DNA of 64,000 nt from Hemileia vastatrix. Lineage: Eukaryota > Basidiomycota > Pucciniomycetes > Pucciniales > Zaghouaniaceae. Within the stretch, counting starts at the first letter, position 1; the number at the start of each line of letters is the position of its first letter. The stretch spans positions 18,165,183 through 18,229,182 of the forward strand of contig JASXTE010000002.1 in the NCBI GenBank assembly GCA_030280995.1, given 5' to 3'. The position numbers and the translations under genes are program-made. Below the pieces are notes generated by a model. The model did not search any database. It was not told the DNA's origin and worked only from the letters and a program-made list of their open reading frames with translations. Positions 34,005-45,000 of the stretch are shown piece after piece.

Positions 34005-34151
34005 TTTCTTTTATTTCTTTCACACTTCATGTGTTCATATTTATTTGTACATAAATTTTACAATTATTTTCTGTATTTCTTGAAATATCGTATTTTAATG
34101 ATAAATATTCTTTTTTTAAATAAAATTTTCAAGTCTCCTTTGAAAATTTGA

Positions 34152-34552
34152 CAATCCCCCACCCCTGGATTTTTTTGAAGTAAGGGGTGGGTATCACAAA
34201 AATTCTTTCATGTCATGAATCTTGAAAGTTTTATATGAAAATTTGGCTTTACTACCCCCTGCATTTTACCGGTATCCTAAAAATTCTTACATGTCAAGAA
34301 TTTCACAAGTCTTATAAAAAATTTTGGCACAACCCCCCATGGATTTTATTGAAGTAAGGGACAGGTATCACAAAAATATTTACAAGTCAAAAAAATTCTA
34401 TATCTGTTTAAAAAAATTGGCAATACTCTCCCCTGCATTTTATTGAAGCAAGGGGTGGGTATCACCAAAATTTTTCTAAGTCATCAATTTCACATGTCAG
34501 ATTTGAAAATTTGGCAATACCCCCCCTGCATTTTATTGAAGTAAGGGGTGGA
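34152..34552. repeat. Tandem hairpin repeats between convergent genes
   Basis: Five units of about 80-95 bp, each with a C-run (CCCACCCC in the best copy), ATTTTATTGAAGTA-like loop, G-run and then GGTATCAC. The C and G runs form stems. GGGTATCA is shared with the transposon TIR, hinting at transposase or Myb-protein binding. Confidence 0.65.
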
Positions 34553-34851
34553 AGTCATATAAATTTAATATAATTACATAAATTATTAAATAAATATCTA
34601 ATATATATCAATTTCCCTAGTTTAATGTAATGACAATCCCTCAAGCCAAAATGCAGACCAAGTCGAGAAACATAAGTTTGGGACTTTCTACAGGTATAGG
34701 AAAGAGGAACCCCATGAAACAAATAAATGTTATCATGATTACCTGTTATACAACACAAGGTCGATGGCTCATCACATTATTTGAGAAAATTGATATATAA
34801 AAAATATTTATTAAAAATTTATGAAAAAATATAAAATTTTAGATGACAACT

Positions 34852-36101
34852 CTAATCCCCATACTTTTTGGATCTAGATAAAGTTTTTTTAAATCGAATA
34901 ACTTTACCTTCTTTCTTTACCTTATTGATTCTTTGTATCAACTTATTACTGATTTGAAATGAGCAACCGAAATGAGTGAAATCTTGACAGGATTTCAAAC
35001 CAGGAGGAGCTTTGGTCGTTTGATGATTATCCTTAGAAGAATTCCAAATAGTTTCGATGATACCATTTCCCAAACCAAAATCAATGATGCACCGGTGGTC
35101 TGGAAAATATAAACCATGTCCTTTGATTTTAGCTGGAGATGGTATTGGGTGGCCAGTTATCGGATTGATATATGAGAATATTCCAAAAGTGAGAAAATTG
35201 GCATCATTCCTATCAATATGAATCCTATTGTGGAATCCAGAATGAGTGATAATAACATTAGAAAATAAAAGATATTCGTGGCTGATATCTTCCCATTCAG
35301 AGTCACACCAATTTGGTATTCCAACTTTGGTTGCAAGGTCATGATTTTTTTCAAATGCCTTATTACAGAGCTTTTTGAGTCGAAGAGCAAGAAAAGAATT
35401 AAAGTAGGGTAGAGTGTCCCATAAGCGAAAATCTTCATCTTTTTGTGCTTTAGTGATATTATTGATCAATGAATATATACCTATATAATTGAAATAAGTG
35501 AAATGATATTAAGAATGGAACAAAAATTATTAGACATACCAAGAGAATATCCTTTGACAAAACCAGGTCTCCAACCAAAACCAATCATGATACCACCCAA
35601 AAAATTCTTATTCCTTATAGGTAATCGAACCAAAGCCATTTGATAAAGAGTTATGATAAGATCGGATAGTTGATTAAAAGCTTCATCTTTTACACCATCG
35701 AATGAATGAACTTCCAAAATGAATTGAGGCTTAAAAGCATTGCTGATAACTGCAACAACTTGATCATCTCCAAATTCTGTTAGATATTTGATATCTTCTG
35801 GTAATTTTTTCGGATATTGATTTTTTTTATCTACTTTAGTTTTATAAAAAAAAATGTTTGGCATATGACGAAAATAACTTTCGCAGAGAGACTTTTTTTT
35901 TAAATATCTTTTCTTCTGATGAGACTGATTATCTTTAATTTTTTTTGATGATTTAGAAGATGATTGTATGGAAGTTGATTTCAAAGAAGATGATAGAGTT
36001 GATTTCAAAGAAGATGATAGAAATGATAAAGATGAAGATGATAAAGAAGATAAAGATGAAGATAAGAGAGAAGTAAGGGGTGAATCAGAAGAAGAAGACA
36101 T
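34852..36101 (-). CDS. Tet-like 2OG-Fe(II) oxygenase (TET/JBP family) carried by the transposon
   Basis: Two exons, 36101-35540 and 35480-34852, with a 59-nt GT-AG intron in phase 1 give 396 aa. The N-terminus is Ser-rich with a Lys-rich patch (residues 1-70). The C-terminal half matches the fungal Tet-like oxygenase pattern: iron ligands H-I-D at residues about 275-277, the segment F-P-D-H-R-C-x-I-D-F-G near 313, distal iron ligand His about 340 in N-H-Q-T-T, and the terminal F-G-C-S-F-Q-I block. Family members oxidise 5-methylcytosine with 2-oxoglutarate and Fe(II). The 2OG-binding Arg expected before F/L-G (T-R-x-G) is His here (about 357), which may reduce activity. No stop or frameshift interrupts it. 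It lies between the Myb gene and the transposase, inside the TIRs. Confidence 0.78.
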
Positions 36102-36715
36102 TTTTTTGATCTGAAAAAAAAATTAATTGTCAATAAAATTTTAACTCAAATTTTTTTTTAAAAAAATTCCTACCTAATAATAAAAAAAGCTGTTTTTTTA
36201 TTTTAAAAATAAAATTGAAAAAAAAACCAAAAAATCAGTAAAAATTTTTCCAAAAAAAAAATTATAAAAAAAAACCTGAGGTTTTATTTTAAAAAACACA
36301 ATCAAAGCAAAATCCTATTAAAAAAAATTAATAATTAAATTCATTCAAAAAAGAAAATTTCAGTATGAATTAAAACACAAAAAAAAAAAAAAAAAATTAA
36401 AAGTGAACCTGAAGATTGGTTATTAAAAACCTTCTCACAAGATCATGAAAAAAAAAAATCAGTAAAATCAAAATAAAAAATTAAAAAAATTATTTAATTA
36501 AAATCAAAATCACAAAAATTAATTATAGAAAAAATAAAAATAAAATTATAAACCTTTTTTGTATTGTAAATAAGAGGGACAGTCCTTATCAGCAAAAAAA
36601 AATTTTTTTTTTCTATATTACTGCAAAAAAAATAAAAAAAATAATCAAAATTACAAACAAAAATTTGTTAGTATCTTTATTTGAAAGTTAGTAACCCATC
36701 TTTATCTCCCATTAA
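36102..36715. other. A/T-rich upstream region of the Tet-like gene
   Basis: About 600 bp of A-runs and T-runs without ORFs. It presumably includes the promoter of the minus-strand Tet-like gene, but no motif can be named. Confidence 0.4.
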
Positions 36716-37480
36716 AGTCCCCTTTTCCCCCTCAAATGCTCTCCTTGCCTGCCTCAAAATCCCCCTGAAATACCCCCCTTTCCCCCCTCTTTAGGTCCCT
36801 CATCACCCTCCTTCCCCCCTCATTAGCTGCCTCAAACCCCCCCCATTCCCCCCTCTTTAGCTCCCTCAAACCCCCCCATTCCCCTCACCTTAGGCGCCTC
36901 AAACCCCCCCCATTCCCCTCTCCTTAGGCGCCTCAAACCCCCCCCATTCCCCTCTCCTTAGGCACCTCAAACCCCCCCCATTCCCCTCTCCTTAGGTACC
37001 TCAACCCCCCCCCTTCCAATCTCCTTACCCCCTCCCAAACCCTTTCCCCAACACCCACACCCCCCCCCCCCCCTGTTTATTAACGAACGATCTGTAACAA
37101 TCGTTCGTTAATAAACTGGGGGGGGGGGGGGGGGTAGAGGAGGATATAATGATTAGGTAGGGGGGTAAAGTGAGTAGAAGGGGGGGAAGGGGGGTGTTTG
37201 AGGCGCCTAAAGAGAGGGAAAGGGGGGGTTTGATGTGGGTAAAGAGAGGTGAAGGGGGGGGGTTTGAGGCGCCAAAAGAGAGGTGAAGGGGGGGTTTGAG
37301 GGACATAAAGAGAGGGGAAGGGGGGAGTATTGAAGCACCTAAAAAGAGGGGAAAGGGGGTGATGAGGGACCTAAAGAGGGGGGAAAGGGGGGATTTGAGG
37401 CAGCTAAAAAGGGGGTAAAAAGGGGGTCAGAGACAGGTAAAGAGAGGGAAAAAGGGGGCCTTGAGGATCATAAAGAGAGG
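36716..37480. repeat. Large C-rich/G-rich inverted repeat with a perfect central hairpin
   Basis: The left arm (36716-37073) is C-rich units of about 35-40 bp containing TTAGGCGCCTCAAAC-like cores. The right arm (37118-37480) carries the complementary G-rich units. The centre is a 16-bp stem (37076-37091 with 37100-37115, 8-nt loop) flanked by runs of 14 C and 17 G. It could form a cruciform or G-quadruplex and i-motif structures. ORFs in it are low-complexity artefacts. Confidence 0.8.
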
Positions 37481-37677
37481 TGAAGGAGAGAAAAAAAAAC
37501 AAAAAAATAAAAAGATAAAAAAGAGAAAAAAGCAAAACAAAAATTAGTTTACCCTAGAACAAAAATAATAGAAGCACATACAAAAAAACAAAAAAACCAA
37601 AAAAAAACCAAAAAAAAAACCAAAAAAAAAGAAAAAAAAAAGCAAAAAAAAAGCAAAAAAAAAGCAAAAAAAAAGCA

Positions 37678-37708
<31 letters not shown>

Positions 37709-38059
37709 AAATCATGATTAGCAAATAAAAAACCATGAAAAAAGAAAAAAAATGACCTACCTGGTGAGCTGAGTTGAGAAAATAAATGCAACCAAAATAT
37801 TTGAGGGATGTTTGAGGAGAATAGGAAAAGGATATGAGTGATGAATGAAAAAAAAAATCACTGACAAAATATGCAATATAAGAAAATATGTGATTTCATG
37901 TTGAGGAAGTGAAAGAAAACCAATGAGCCATCCAAAAAAAAGATATTCACCGTAAATTCAAAAAAAAAAATGAATATGCAACAAACCAAAATACAAAACC
38001 AAGTGATTAAAGTACACAAAGAGGACAATTGGAAAGTATGAAAACATAAAAATTAAAAA
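37481..38059. other. A-rich low-complexity region before transposase 3' end
   Basis: Repeated AAAAAAAGC runs at 37590-37710, then AT-rich sequence; no gene. It is the 3' flank of the transposase gene. Confidence 0.5.
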
Positions 38060-38111
38060 TTAAAAGGGTGAAGAGAAATGTTGAAGAGTAATTGGCATTA
38101 TAATGGGGCGT
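38060..38111 (-). pseudogene. Last codons of the Harbinger transposase, beyond element B
   Basis: Removing element B and one GCGT copy joins 50897 to 38107 in frame and adds 16 codons including a TAA stop at 38062-38060. This is the severed C-terminus of the gene at 50897-52159. Confidence 0.65.
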
Positions 38112-39272
38112 TGTGGTAGCCTAAAGTTTAGTACGGCACCTAAATATGTAAATGGAGTTATCACGGCATGCAAGATTGGTGTTATTATTTTTTTTTTAAA
38201 AAGGGGTTTTATTTAATTTATTGGAGTTTTAAATATGAAGAAATTGGTCACGAGCAAATGCCTACACGAAAACAATTTATTTTGCGGAGAAAACTTATTT
38301 TTACGGTCTGAAAAATTTATAAGTATTAAGTCGAGTCACTCAAGAACCTTGGGAAATTTTCCCAGAATTTTTACTATTTTTCTTATATTTTTAAATGAGT
38401 TTTAAAGTTTTATAGAAAATATTTACGTTTTTCAAAAATTACTTAACTTTGATGAATTTTCACGGGATAATTAGAGCTGCGCAGACTACGAAAATTAGTT
38501 TGGTAGGTAAAGGGGAAGTAGCTCTATTATGTGTAATTTTTCTAGATTTTTTATTATGGTTTTAAGGTTCTAAATTGAGTCCGGAAGTCCGGACGGACTC
38601 CGTTTCGACTCCGTACGGACTCCGTACGGACTCCGCTTTGACTCCGTACGGACTCCGTACGGACTCCGTACGGGCTCCGGATTGACTCTGGAAGAGCTCT
38701 GGAGGGGAAAACTTAGGCACGTGACTAGGAATACTTAAGCGACTCTCAAACTCGAAATTGAGGTGGGGAGACACATCATACAGCTTAATCATTAACCATC
38801 ACAGTCTCATTTTTTATTACTCAACAAATTAAAATAACTTGTAATACCCTTATAGCATTTATTATTTTTTACATAACATTTTAGAAATACAATTCAACAA
38901 TTTAAATCACACTTCATATAGGGTATCTTTAGAAAGGTCTTCATCACTGGGACTTGATTATTGCTGTCTCATAAAAATTAAAATTATTATAAAAACATAA
39001 AAGTCAATCTTTTCAGATCTTTCACTGGTACACCTTAATTGTTGTTATCAGTATTCCTTTATCAACAGCCACAATCATTTAATCTCAATAAGCGTTACTT
39101 ATTTTAGAGTTTCATTATTTTTATCAATCAGATCTAAGTAGATTGGTTAGCTTAGTGATATAGAATTCCCATTTTGTTATTTTATTGGAAGGACGGGGTT
39201 TTCAGCTAAATCCACATATCTCCTCCGGATTCTGCTTACAGCAAGGCGACTGTAAGAGTTTACCTTACCATA
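38112..39272 (+). repeat. 5' LTR of element B
   Basis: 1161 bp, TGTGG...CCATA. The CCG-TA-CGG array at 38578-38680 has five perfect palindromes. Confidence 0.94.
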
Positions 39273-39274
39273 GT

Positions 39275-39292
39275 TGGCGCCCAACGTGGGGT
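39275..39292 (+). other. Primer binding site, tRNA-Lys(1,2) type
   Basis: TGGCGCCCAACGTGGGG matches the known complement of the tRNA-Lys(1,2) 3' end, as used by several retroviruses. It lies two nt after the LTR. Confidence 0.85.
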
Positions 39293-39448
39293 TCGAATTC
39301 TCTAGCTTTCTTTAAAGACTTACTTGGATCAAGAACGTTATTAGCCTGCAAGAGGCTTATTTTCTGGAACTCTAATTGGATTTTTGTTATTGGCCTGCAA
39401 GAGGCTTGTTATTTTATCGATTGTTAACGCTTTTCATTACTTATTGGG

Positions 39449-42058
39449 ATGTCTTCTTCTGCTGTTGCTTCTGGATCTTCTAACCCTCTTACTCCCTCAG
39501 TTAGAATTGTTTCTTGGGATGGCCCAAAGTTTGATGGGGAGGAGGTTAAATGGTTCATTAGCAGGTATGAAGCTGCTGCTGCTGTTGATGGTGCTTCCCA
39601 TGTCGATATGGTGAAGCAAGTTAGATTTTTTATTGCCGATAGGGAGGTGGAAAAAGAGGTTATTGCTATGCAGGCATTTAAGGACAAGGATTGGGTTAAG
39701 CTTTCTAAAGCTATGGTTGATAGATGGGGTGTTAGGTTTACTATGATGGACCTCAACAAAATTGTAGGTGACTGGCAAGCTAAAGGTGGTGTTTCTTCAA
39801 TGGTGGACTTCAAAAAACTTTGTGTTCAGTTTGATGAAGTGGTAGAATATCTTATTTTGGTGGATGAATTAGTGCATGAAAATCAAGCAAAAGATTTGTT
39901 TTGGTCAGCATGCAGTAGGGATATTCGAATGGACGTCTTGAAGGATCTCTCAAGAAAGAATTTAATGAAGGAACTGCCAAACGGTGAGCAGAAGTTACCG
40001 GCTCTGGAGGTTATTAAAGAGAACATCCAAGCCCATCTAAAGTTATTAGCGTTGGACAAGTATCAAGAGTCTTGCACTCAATATGTCAGTAAGGTTAGCG
40101 AAGTTTTGGCCGAGAACAACGATATTATGGTCAAAGCCCAGGAGGCCAAGAAGGCACAAATGGGTGTTCCTGCTGCAAAAGTTGAGGGCAATGTAGACAA
40201 CAAGATGGTCGATCACTTGGCCGATTTAACGAAACAATTAAAAATATTTGTTCAAGAAACCCAGAAGGCCAATAAGGCCCCAATCGCTTCTTCATCGACG
40301 TCGACTTCTTATCAGTCCAGAGGTTATGAACGTCGAAATTATAATGGCAATAACAACGGTAACCGCTTCCTAGGCAATGGGAGAAATGGTGGGAATGGTA
40401 GTAATGGATATAGAGGTGGCTATGATGAGCCAAAGGTGTGCTCCTATTGTAATAGGAGGGGTCACAGAGCAACAGTTTGTTTTGCTCTTGATAAGGATAT
40501 GGATGCTGGGCGAGTTTTATTTGATGGTAAAGTTTATAAGTTTCCCGATGGTTCGTTCATCAAGCCCAGTGATGGACAGTCTCCTTCTGATTTGGTCAGA
40601 AGAAGTTTAACGGCTGAAAGAAGAGCCAGATTTGAAGAGGTGACAGATGAAGATGTTAATGCCAAGGGTGGCAAAAATGGTAATGGTAATGGTGGTAAAG
40701 CTGACAAGGGCAAGGAGAAAGAGGTCAGTAAAGCCACATTTTCTACTTCTTTTGGTGGTTTAGAGCTGGCGACGGTTGCCCAGGTGGAGGGTAGCTGTAT
40801 GGCTGGCGAATACGATGTTAATGCTGCTAGAAGAGCAGCTGCTACTAAGGCGAAAAGTAGCATTCAGAGCCAATTGAGGGCTAATCCTGGCAAGGCCAAT
40901 AACAAAGTGAACCCTTACTCTAAGGACAAGAATTCTAGTGCTCAAACTGCCGCCAACAAATTGAACCCTTACTCTAAGGACGAATTATATAAAATGCAGA
41001 AGGGGATTGCTGATATGGGGCCCCCTAGTTATGGCAAGTTTGATTTAAATGGTGAGCCTATGCCAGAGGATGATTCGGATTCTGAGGAGGACGTACCGTT
41101 GGCGTCTCTACCCAGACCAAGTTTTAGCGGTCCCATCCCAATGGAGGGTGTAAGAAGGACTAGCGATGGATCAGGATTAGTGCAAGAAGCTGGTGACGGA
41201 GTTAGGGTTATAGAAAGTGAAGATGTTATAATGGGGGGTGAAGATGGCTCGGTTGGACCTCAAGAGGTACCCAGGGCCAAGGTTGTTAAATCAAAGGTCC
41301 AGTATGAGCGGCCAGTAGTTTCTGGTCAAGCTAATGCGATGGACGCAGTTTTGAATAGGGTGAATCAACTTCAGATTCCCTTATCTTTGGGGGAGTTATT
41401 TACGATTAGTCCGGCGCTTGCTGAAAAGCAAAAGAAGCATTTGACGAGGCGTCGGGTTTCCACTGGAGAGGTGGAATATATTTGTGAAAATGCTGAAAAG
41501 TTTGGGGAAGATGTAGATACGCATTTTTCCGCTCCCCTGGGTTACCTGGTGGTAACTCTTAATGGTAAAGAAGTAAAGGCCTTGGTCGATTCAGGGTCTC
41601 AAATTAATTTAATTTCATTGGAGCAAGCGACGAGTATAGGCTTGCCAATTAAAAGTGGAACTGGGGGAAACCTCAGAGGTATTGGAGGGCATGCAACAGA
41701 GCTGATGGGTACAGCTGAGCATGTCAGGTTAGGCATTGGTGGATCTGTTGGTAAGGTTCACTTTTATGTGGCCAGAGGAGCAGTCAAAACTGTTCTTGGT
41801 GGCCCTTTTTTGATGGATTTTGAGGCCAGGATAGGGTATCAAGCTGGCATGGGGATTAGTTTGGAGATCACTGGTGAAGATATGCGGAGGTTACATATGC
41901 GGTTAGCACCTCCTGGAGATGAAGGTTGGGAAACACGGCCAGGGATTACTACTCTGTGCCAGTGTTGTGTTTGCACCAAGAAGCGGCATATAAAACGGAC
42001 GGCTTCTGGTGAATTATGTTTGTCGGAAAGGGATGAATGCCCTCATTTTTTGGGGTAG
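39449..42058 (+). CDS. Gag-protease polyprotein of element B
   Basis: 869 aa, nearly identical to the A copy and the better reference. It has a capsid-like region, a CCHC knuckle (residues about 330-344; C-S-Y-C...H...C), a charged low-complexity middle with two N-P-Y-S-K-D repeats (about 480-515), and an aspartic protease with V-D-S-G-S near 713. Substitutions relative to A cluster in the Gly/Asn-rich stretch and at the C-terminus (S-E-R-D-E-C before the stop). Pol continues in the -1 frame. Confidence 0.93.
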   Translation: MSSSAVASGSSNPLTPSVRIVSWDGPKFDGEEVKWFISRYEAAAAVDGASHVDMVKQVRFFIADREVEKEVIAMQAFKDKDWVKLSKAMVDRWGVRFTMMDLNKIVGDWQAKGGVSSMVDFKKLCVQFDEVVEYLILVDELVHENQAKDLFWSACSRDIRMDVLKDLSRKNLMKELPNGEQKLPALEVIKENIQAHLKLLALDKYQESCTQYVSKVSEVLAENNDIMVKAQEAKKAQMGVPAAKVEGNVDNKMVDHLADLTKQLKIFVQETQKANKAPIASSSTSTSYQSRGYERRNYNGNNNGNRFLGNGRNGGNGSNGYRGGYDEPKVCSYCNRRGHRATVCFALDKDMDAGRVLFDGKVYKFPDGSFIKPSDGQSPSDLVRRSLTAERRARFEEVTDEDVNAKGGKNGNGNGGKADKGKEKEVSKATFSTSFGGLELATVAQVEGSCMAGEYDVNAARRAAATKAKSSIQSQLRANPGKANNKVNPYSKDKNSSAQTAANKLNPYSKDELYKMQKGIADMGPPSYGKFDLNGEPMPEDDSDSEEDVPLASLPRPSFSGPIPMEGVRRTSDGSGLVQEAGDGVRVIESEDVIMGGEDGSVGPQEVPRAKVVKSKVQYERPVVSGQANAMDAVLNRVNQLQIPLSLGELFTISPALAEKQKKHLTRRRVSTGEVEYICENAEKFGEDVDTHFSAPLGYLVVTLNGKEVKALVDSGSQINLISLEQATSIGLPIKSGTGGNLRGIGGHATELMGTAEHVRLGIGGSVGKVHFYVARGAVKTVLGGPFLMDFEARIGYQAGMGISLEITGEDMRRLHMRLAPPGDEGWETRPGITTLCQCCVCTKKRHIKRTASGELCLSERDECPHFLG

Positions 42059-45000
42059 CAGGGGCTGATCGCTCTAATGTTGTAATCTCTCCTCAGGATG
42101 AGATCCCGGATTGCAATAGGTCAGCTCACTTGGAGATAATTCAAGTGGATTCTCAATTATTTTCTGTTAATATTACTTTGGAGTGCAAATACGTTTTGGA
42201 CTTTTCTATATGTTTATTGGATTTACCCGGTTTTTCTATTAAATTTAAAAACGGTGAAAAAGGCAAAATGGGCCAAATTAGGTTGGATAAAAATTGGAAG
42301 GGTATGTTTTATGACCTCCAGCAAGAGGGTAAACTGCAATTAACTCATCAAAACCAAATTAAAAATCTCAGTATAATTAAAACACAAAAAAATAATTTTT
42401 GTGAAAATGTTATTCCGGACCTCCAGCAAGAGGGTAAACTGCGAAAATCGTATCAAAACCCGATTAAAAATCTCAGTATAATTAAAACCCAAAATAATAA
42501 TTTTTGTGAAAATTCAATTCCGGTCCTCCAGCAAGAGGTTAAACTGCCGACTTTCTTTACGGGTGATTTACTGTTGGATAAGGGAAGCAAAGGTGTTGGA
42601 AAATCTGTTTATAAATTAGACGAGGGAAAGGAGAAAAGGGTAAAATTTAAAAACGAAATAAAATATTTTTCTAATTTTTCTTATTCCGATTCTGACGATG
42701 AAGAAGATTCATTTGATGAAAGTTTTAATGGCGATGTTTTACCTCAAGTTTATTTAGATGTGGACGCAGCCAAATATAAGAAAGTAGCAAATAAAGTTCG
42801 ACCTATTAATGAACCGCTACCTGCTGAATTAAATCCACCCTTGAGAAGACCAAGGCTATCAAGAGATCCTTATGAAAGTCCCTTGGTAAAGAATCCGCCT
42901 GAATTTTCTGAGACGTCAAGAATCACTTTTGAGAGACTGGGTGTTGTTAATTTTGGACCTGATGGTTGGTTGTCTGGAGAAGAGAAGAAGTTGTTGTTGG
43001 ATGTGATGGTCAAGCGAGAGAAGGCCATTGCTTTTGAAGAAGAGGAGAGGGGTGTGTTGAAGCATTCCTATGGGGAGCCTTACAAGATTCCTGTGGTATG
43101 TCATGAACCATGGCAGCAGAAACCGATTCCTATTCCAGCTGCATTGAAAGAAGCTTATATCGAAGTTGTCAGAGAACGGATACGCACTGGACTGTATGAG
43201 CAATCAACGTCAAGTTATTCTAGTCCTGTGTTTTGTATCAAGAAACCGAATGGCAAGCTTAGAGTTGTTCATGATCTTAGGGAATTAAATAGGGTTACAA
43301 TAAAGGATGCTGGGATACCACCTAGTGCTGAGGAGTTTGTTGAAGCGTTTGCAGGGAGAGTGTGCTATGGTTTGGGAGATATTATGGGTGGATATGATGA
43401 GAGAGAGTTACATCCGGACTCAAGGCCTCTCACTACATTCGATACGCCACTTGGACGTTTACAGTTAACAAGATTACCTCAAGGAGCAACAAATTCGGTT
43501 GCAGTTTATCAAGCTCAGATGGCTTGGATCCTTCAAGATGAAATTCCACAATATGCTGGAATCTTTATAGATGATGGAGGAATTAAGGGACCAACAACCG
43601 ACTATGATAACCAGGTGTTGGAAGAGAATCCCGGGATACGCAAATTCATTTGGGAGTTTGCAATTACTTTAGAAAGAATCTTGTTTCGAATTGAAGAGGC
43701 TGGTTTAACTATTTCAGGTTCAAAATTTTCATGTTGTGTGCCAGCCTTAGAAATATTAGGCCATGTGGTATGTAGAGAGGGTAGGATTATGTCCAAGAAG
43801 AAAGTTAACAAAATTCAGTCCTGGCCAAGACCCAAGAATACGACCGAAGTTAGAGGGTTTTTAGGCGTTTGCGTATATGTTAGAATGTTTATCAAGGACT
43901 TTTCTTCATTGGCAGCTCCATTGAGACGGTTAACGAGAAAGGATGCAGACTGGGAGTGGGATGAAGAGTGTGAGAAGGCGTTTGTGAAGTTGAAGGAGGT
44001 TGTAGGGAAGGATTTAGTCCTGCACAAGTTAGATTATGGAAAAGATGCTGGTAGAATTTATTTAGCAGTTGATTCAAGTCAGGTTGCAGCTGGGGCGGTT
44101 TTGTCTCAGATGGATAAAGCTGGTTACATCAGGCCAGTTAGGTATGAATCTGTAGTATTTACTGAGGTCGAATCAAGATATTCTCAACCAAAATTGGAAT
44201 TATGTGGTGTGGCGAAAATACTGAAGAAACTTCAGCATATTTTGTGGGGGCAACATTTTGAGTTGCAAGTGGATGCGAAATCGTTAATCCAGATGATTAA
44301 TTCCCCAAGTTTACCAAACGCACCCATGACGAGATGGGTAGCTTTTATTCAACATTTTTCATTTGATTTAGTTCATAAGCCTGGCAAGACTTTTACTATG
44401 CCAGATGGTTTATCAAGGAGACCACCCACTGAAGAAGATTCAGACTCAGAAGAGTTCGATGAAGATATACCTACTATCAAAGCCAGCACTAAAGGAGCTG
44501 AAGACTTTCCATACCTCCCCCATGAGGTTAAACTGGAAGGACTATTGTGTTTAGATTATGATGATGATGACCTCCACCAAGAGGATAAACTGGAAAATAG
44601 TTTTTATGTTAATAAAGGTGTTGGAAAAGGTGTAGATAAATTCGGCAGAGAGGAGGTAGAAGAAGATGTGGTGTATGTAGAGGAAAATGGATTGGTAGTG
44701 TGGGATAGTAGTAAATTAAGGAATGGTGTATATGTTGGAGAATTAGAGAATTTAAATAAAAAGGTGGATAAAGAGAAAGAGGTATTTTCAAATACGGTTT
44801 TCGAAGGATCCAAAGGTTCAGAAGAAAAACGTCGACATAGCTCGATTAAAAATTTATTTAGGGGTCAACAATTATTGGCTCATTCATGTGCAGGTGATAT
44901 TGGTGATAGAGAAGTCCCTATTGATGTTATATTAATTGATTTTCAAGATGAAGTCTGGGGTCAGACTGGTTTTTATTTTTTGTTAGTCAAATATTTGTTG

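Noticed and set aside
34555..34758. 67-aa minus-strand ORF
   Set aside because: Lies in the 3' flank of the Tet-like gene, no domain, no splice support to join it.
37025..37306. Pro-rich ORF on minus strand
   Set aside because: By-product of G-run repeats in the inverted repeat.
37549..37791. Phe-rich hydrophobic ORF
   Set aside because: Translation of AAAAAAAGC low-complexity sequence.
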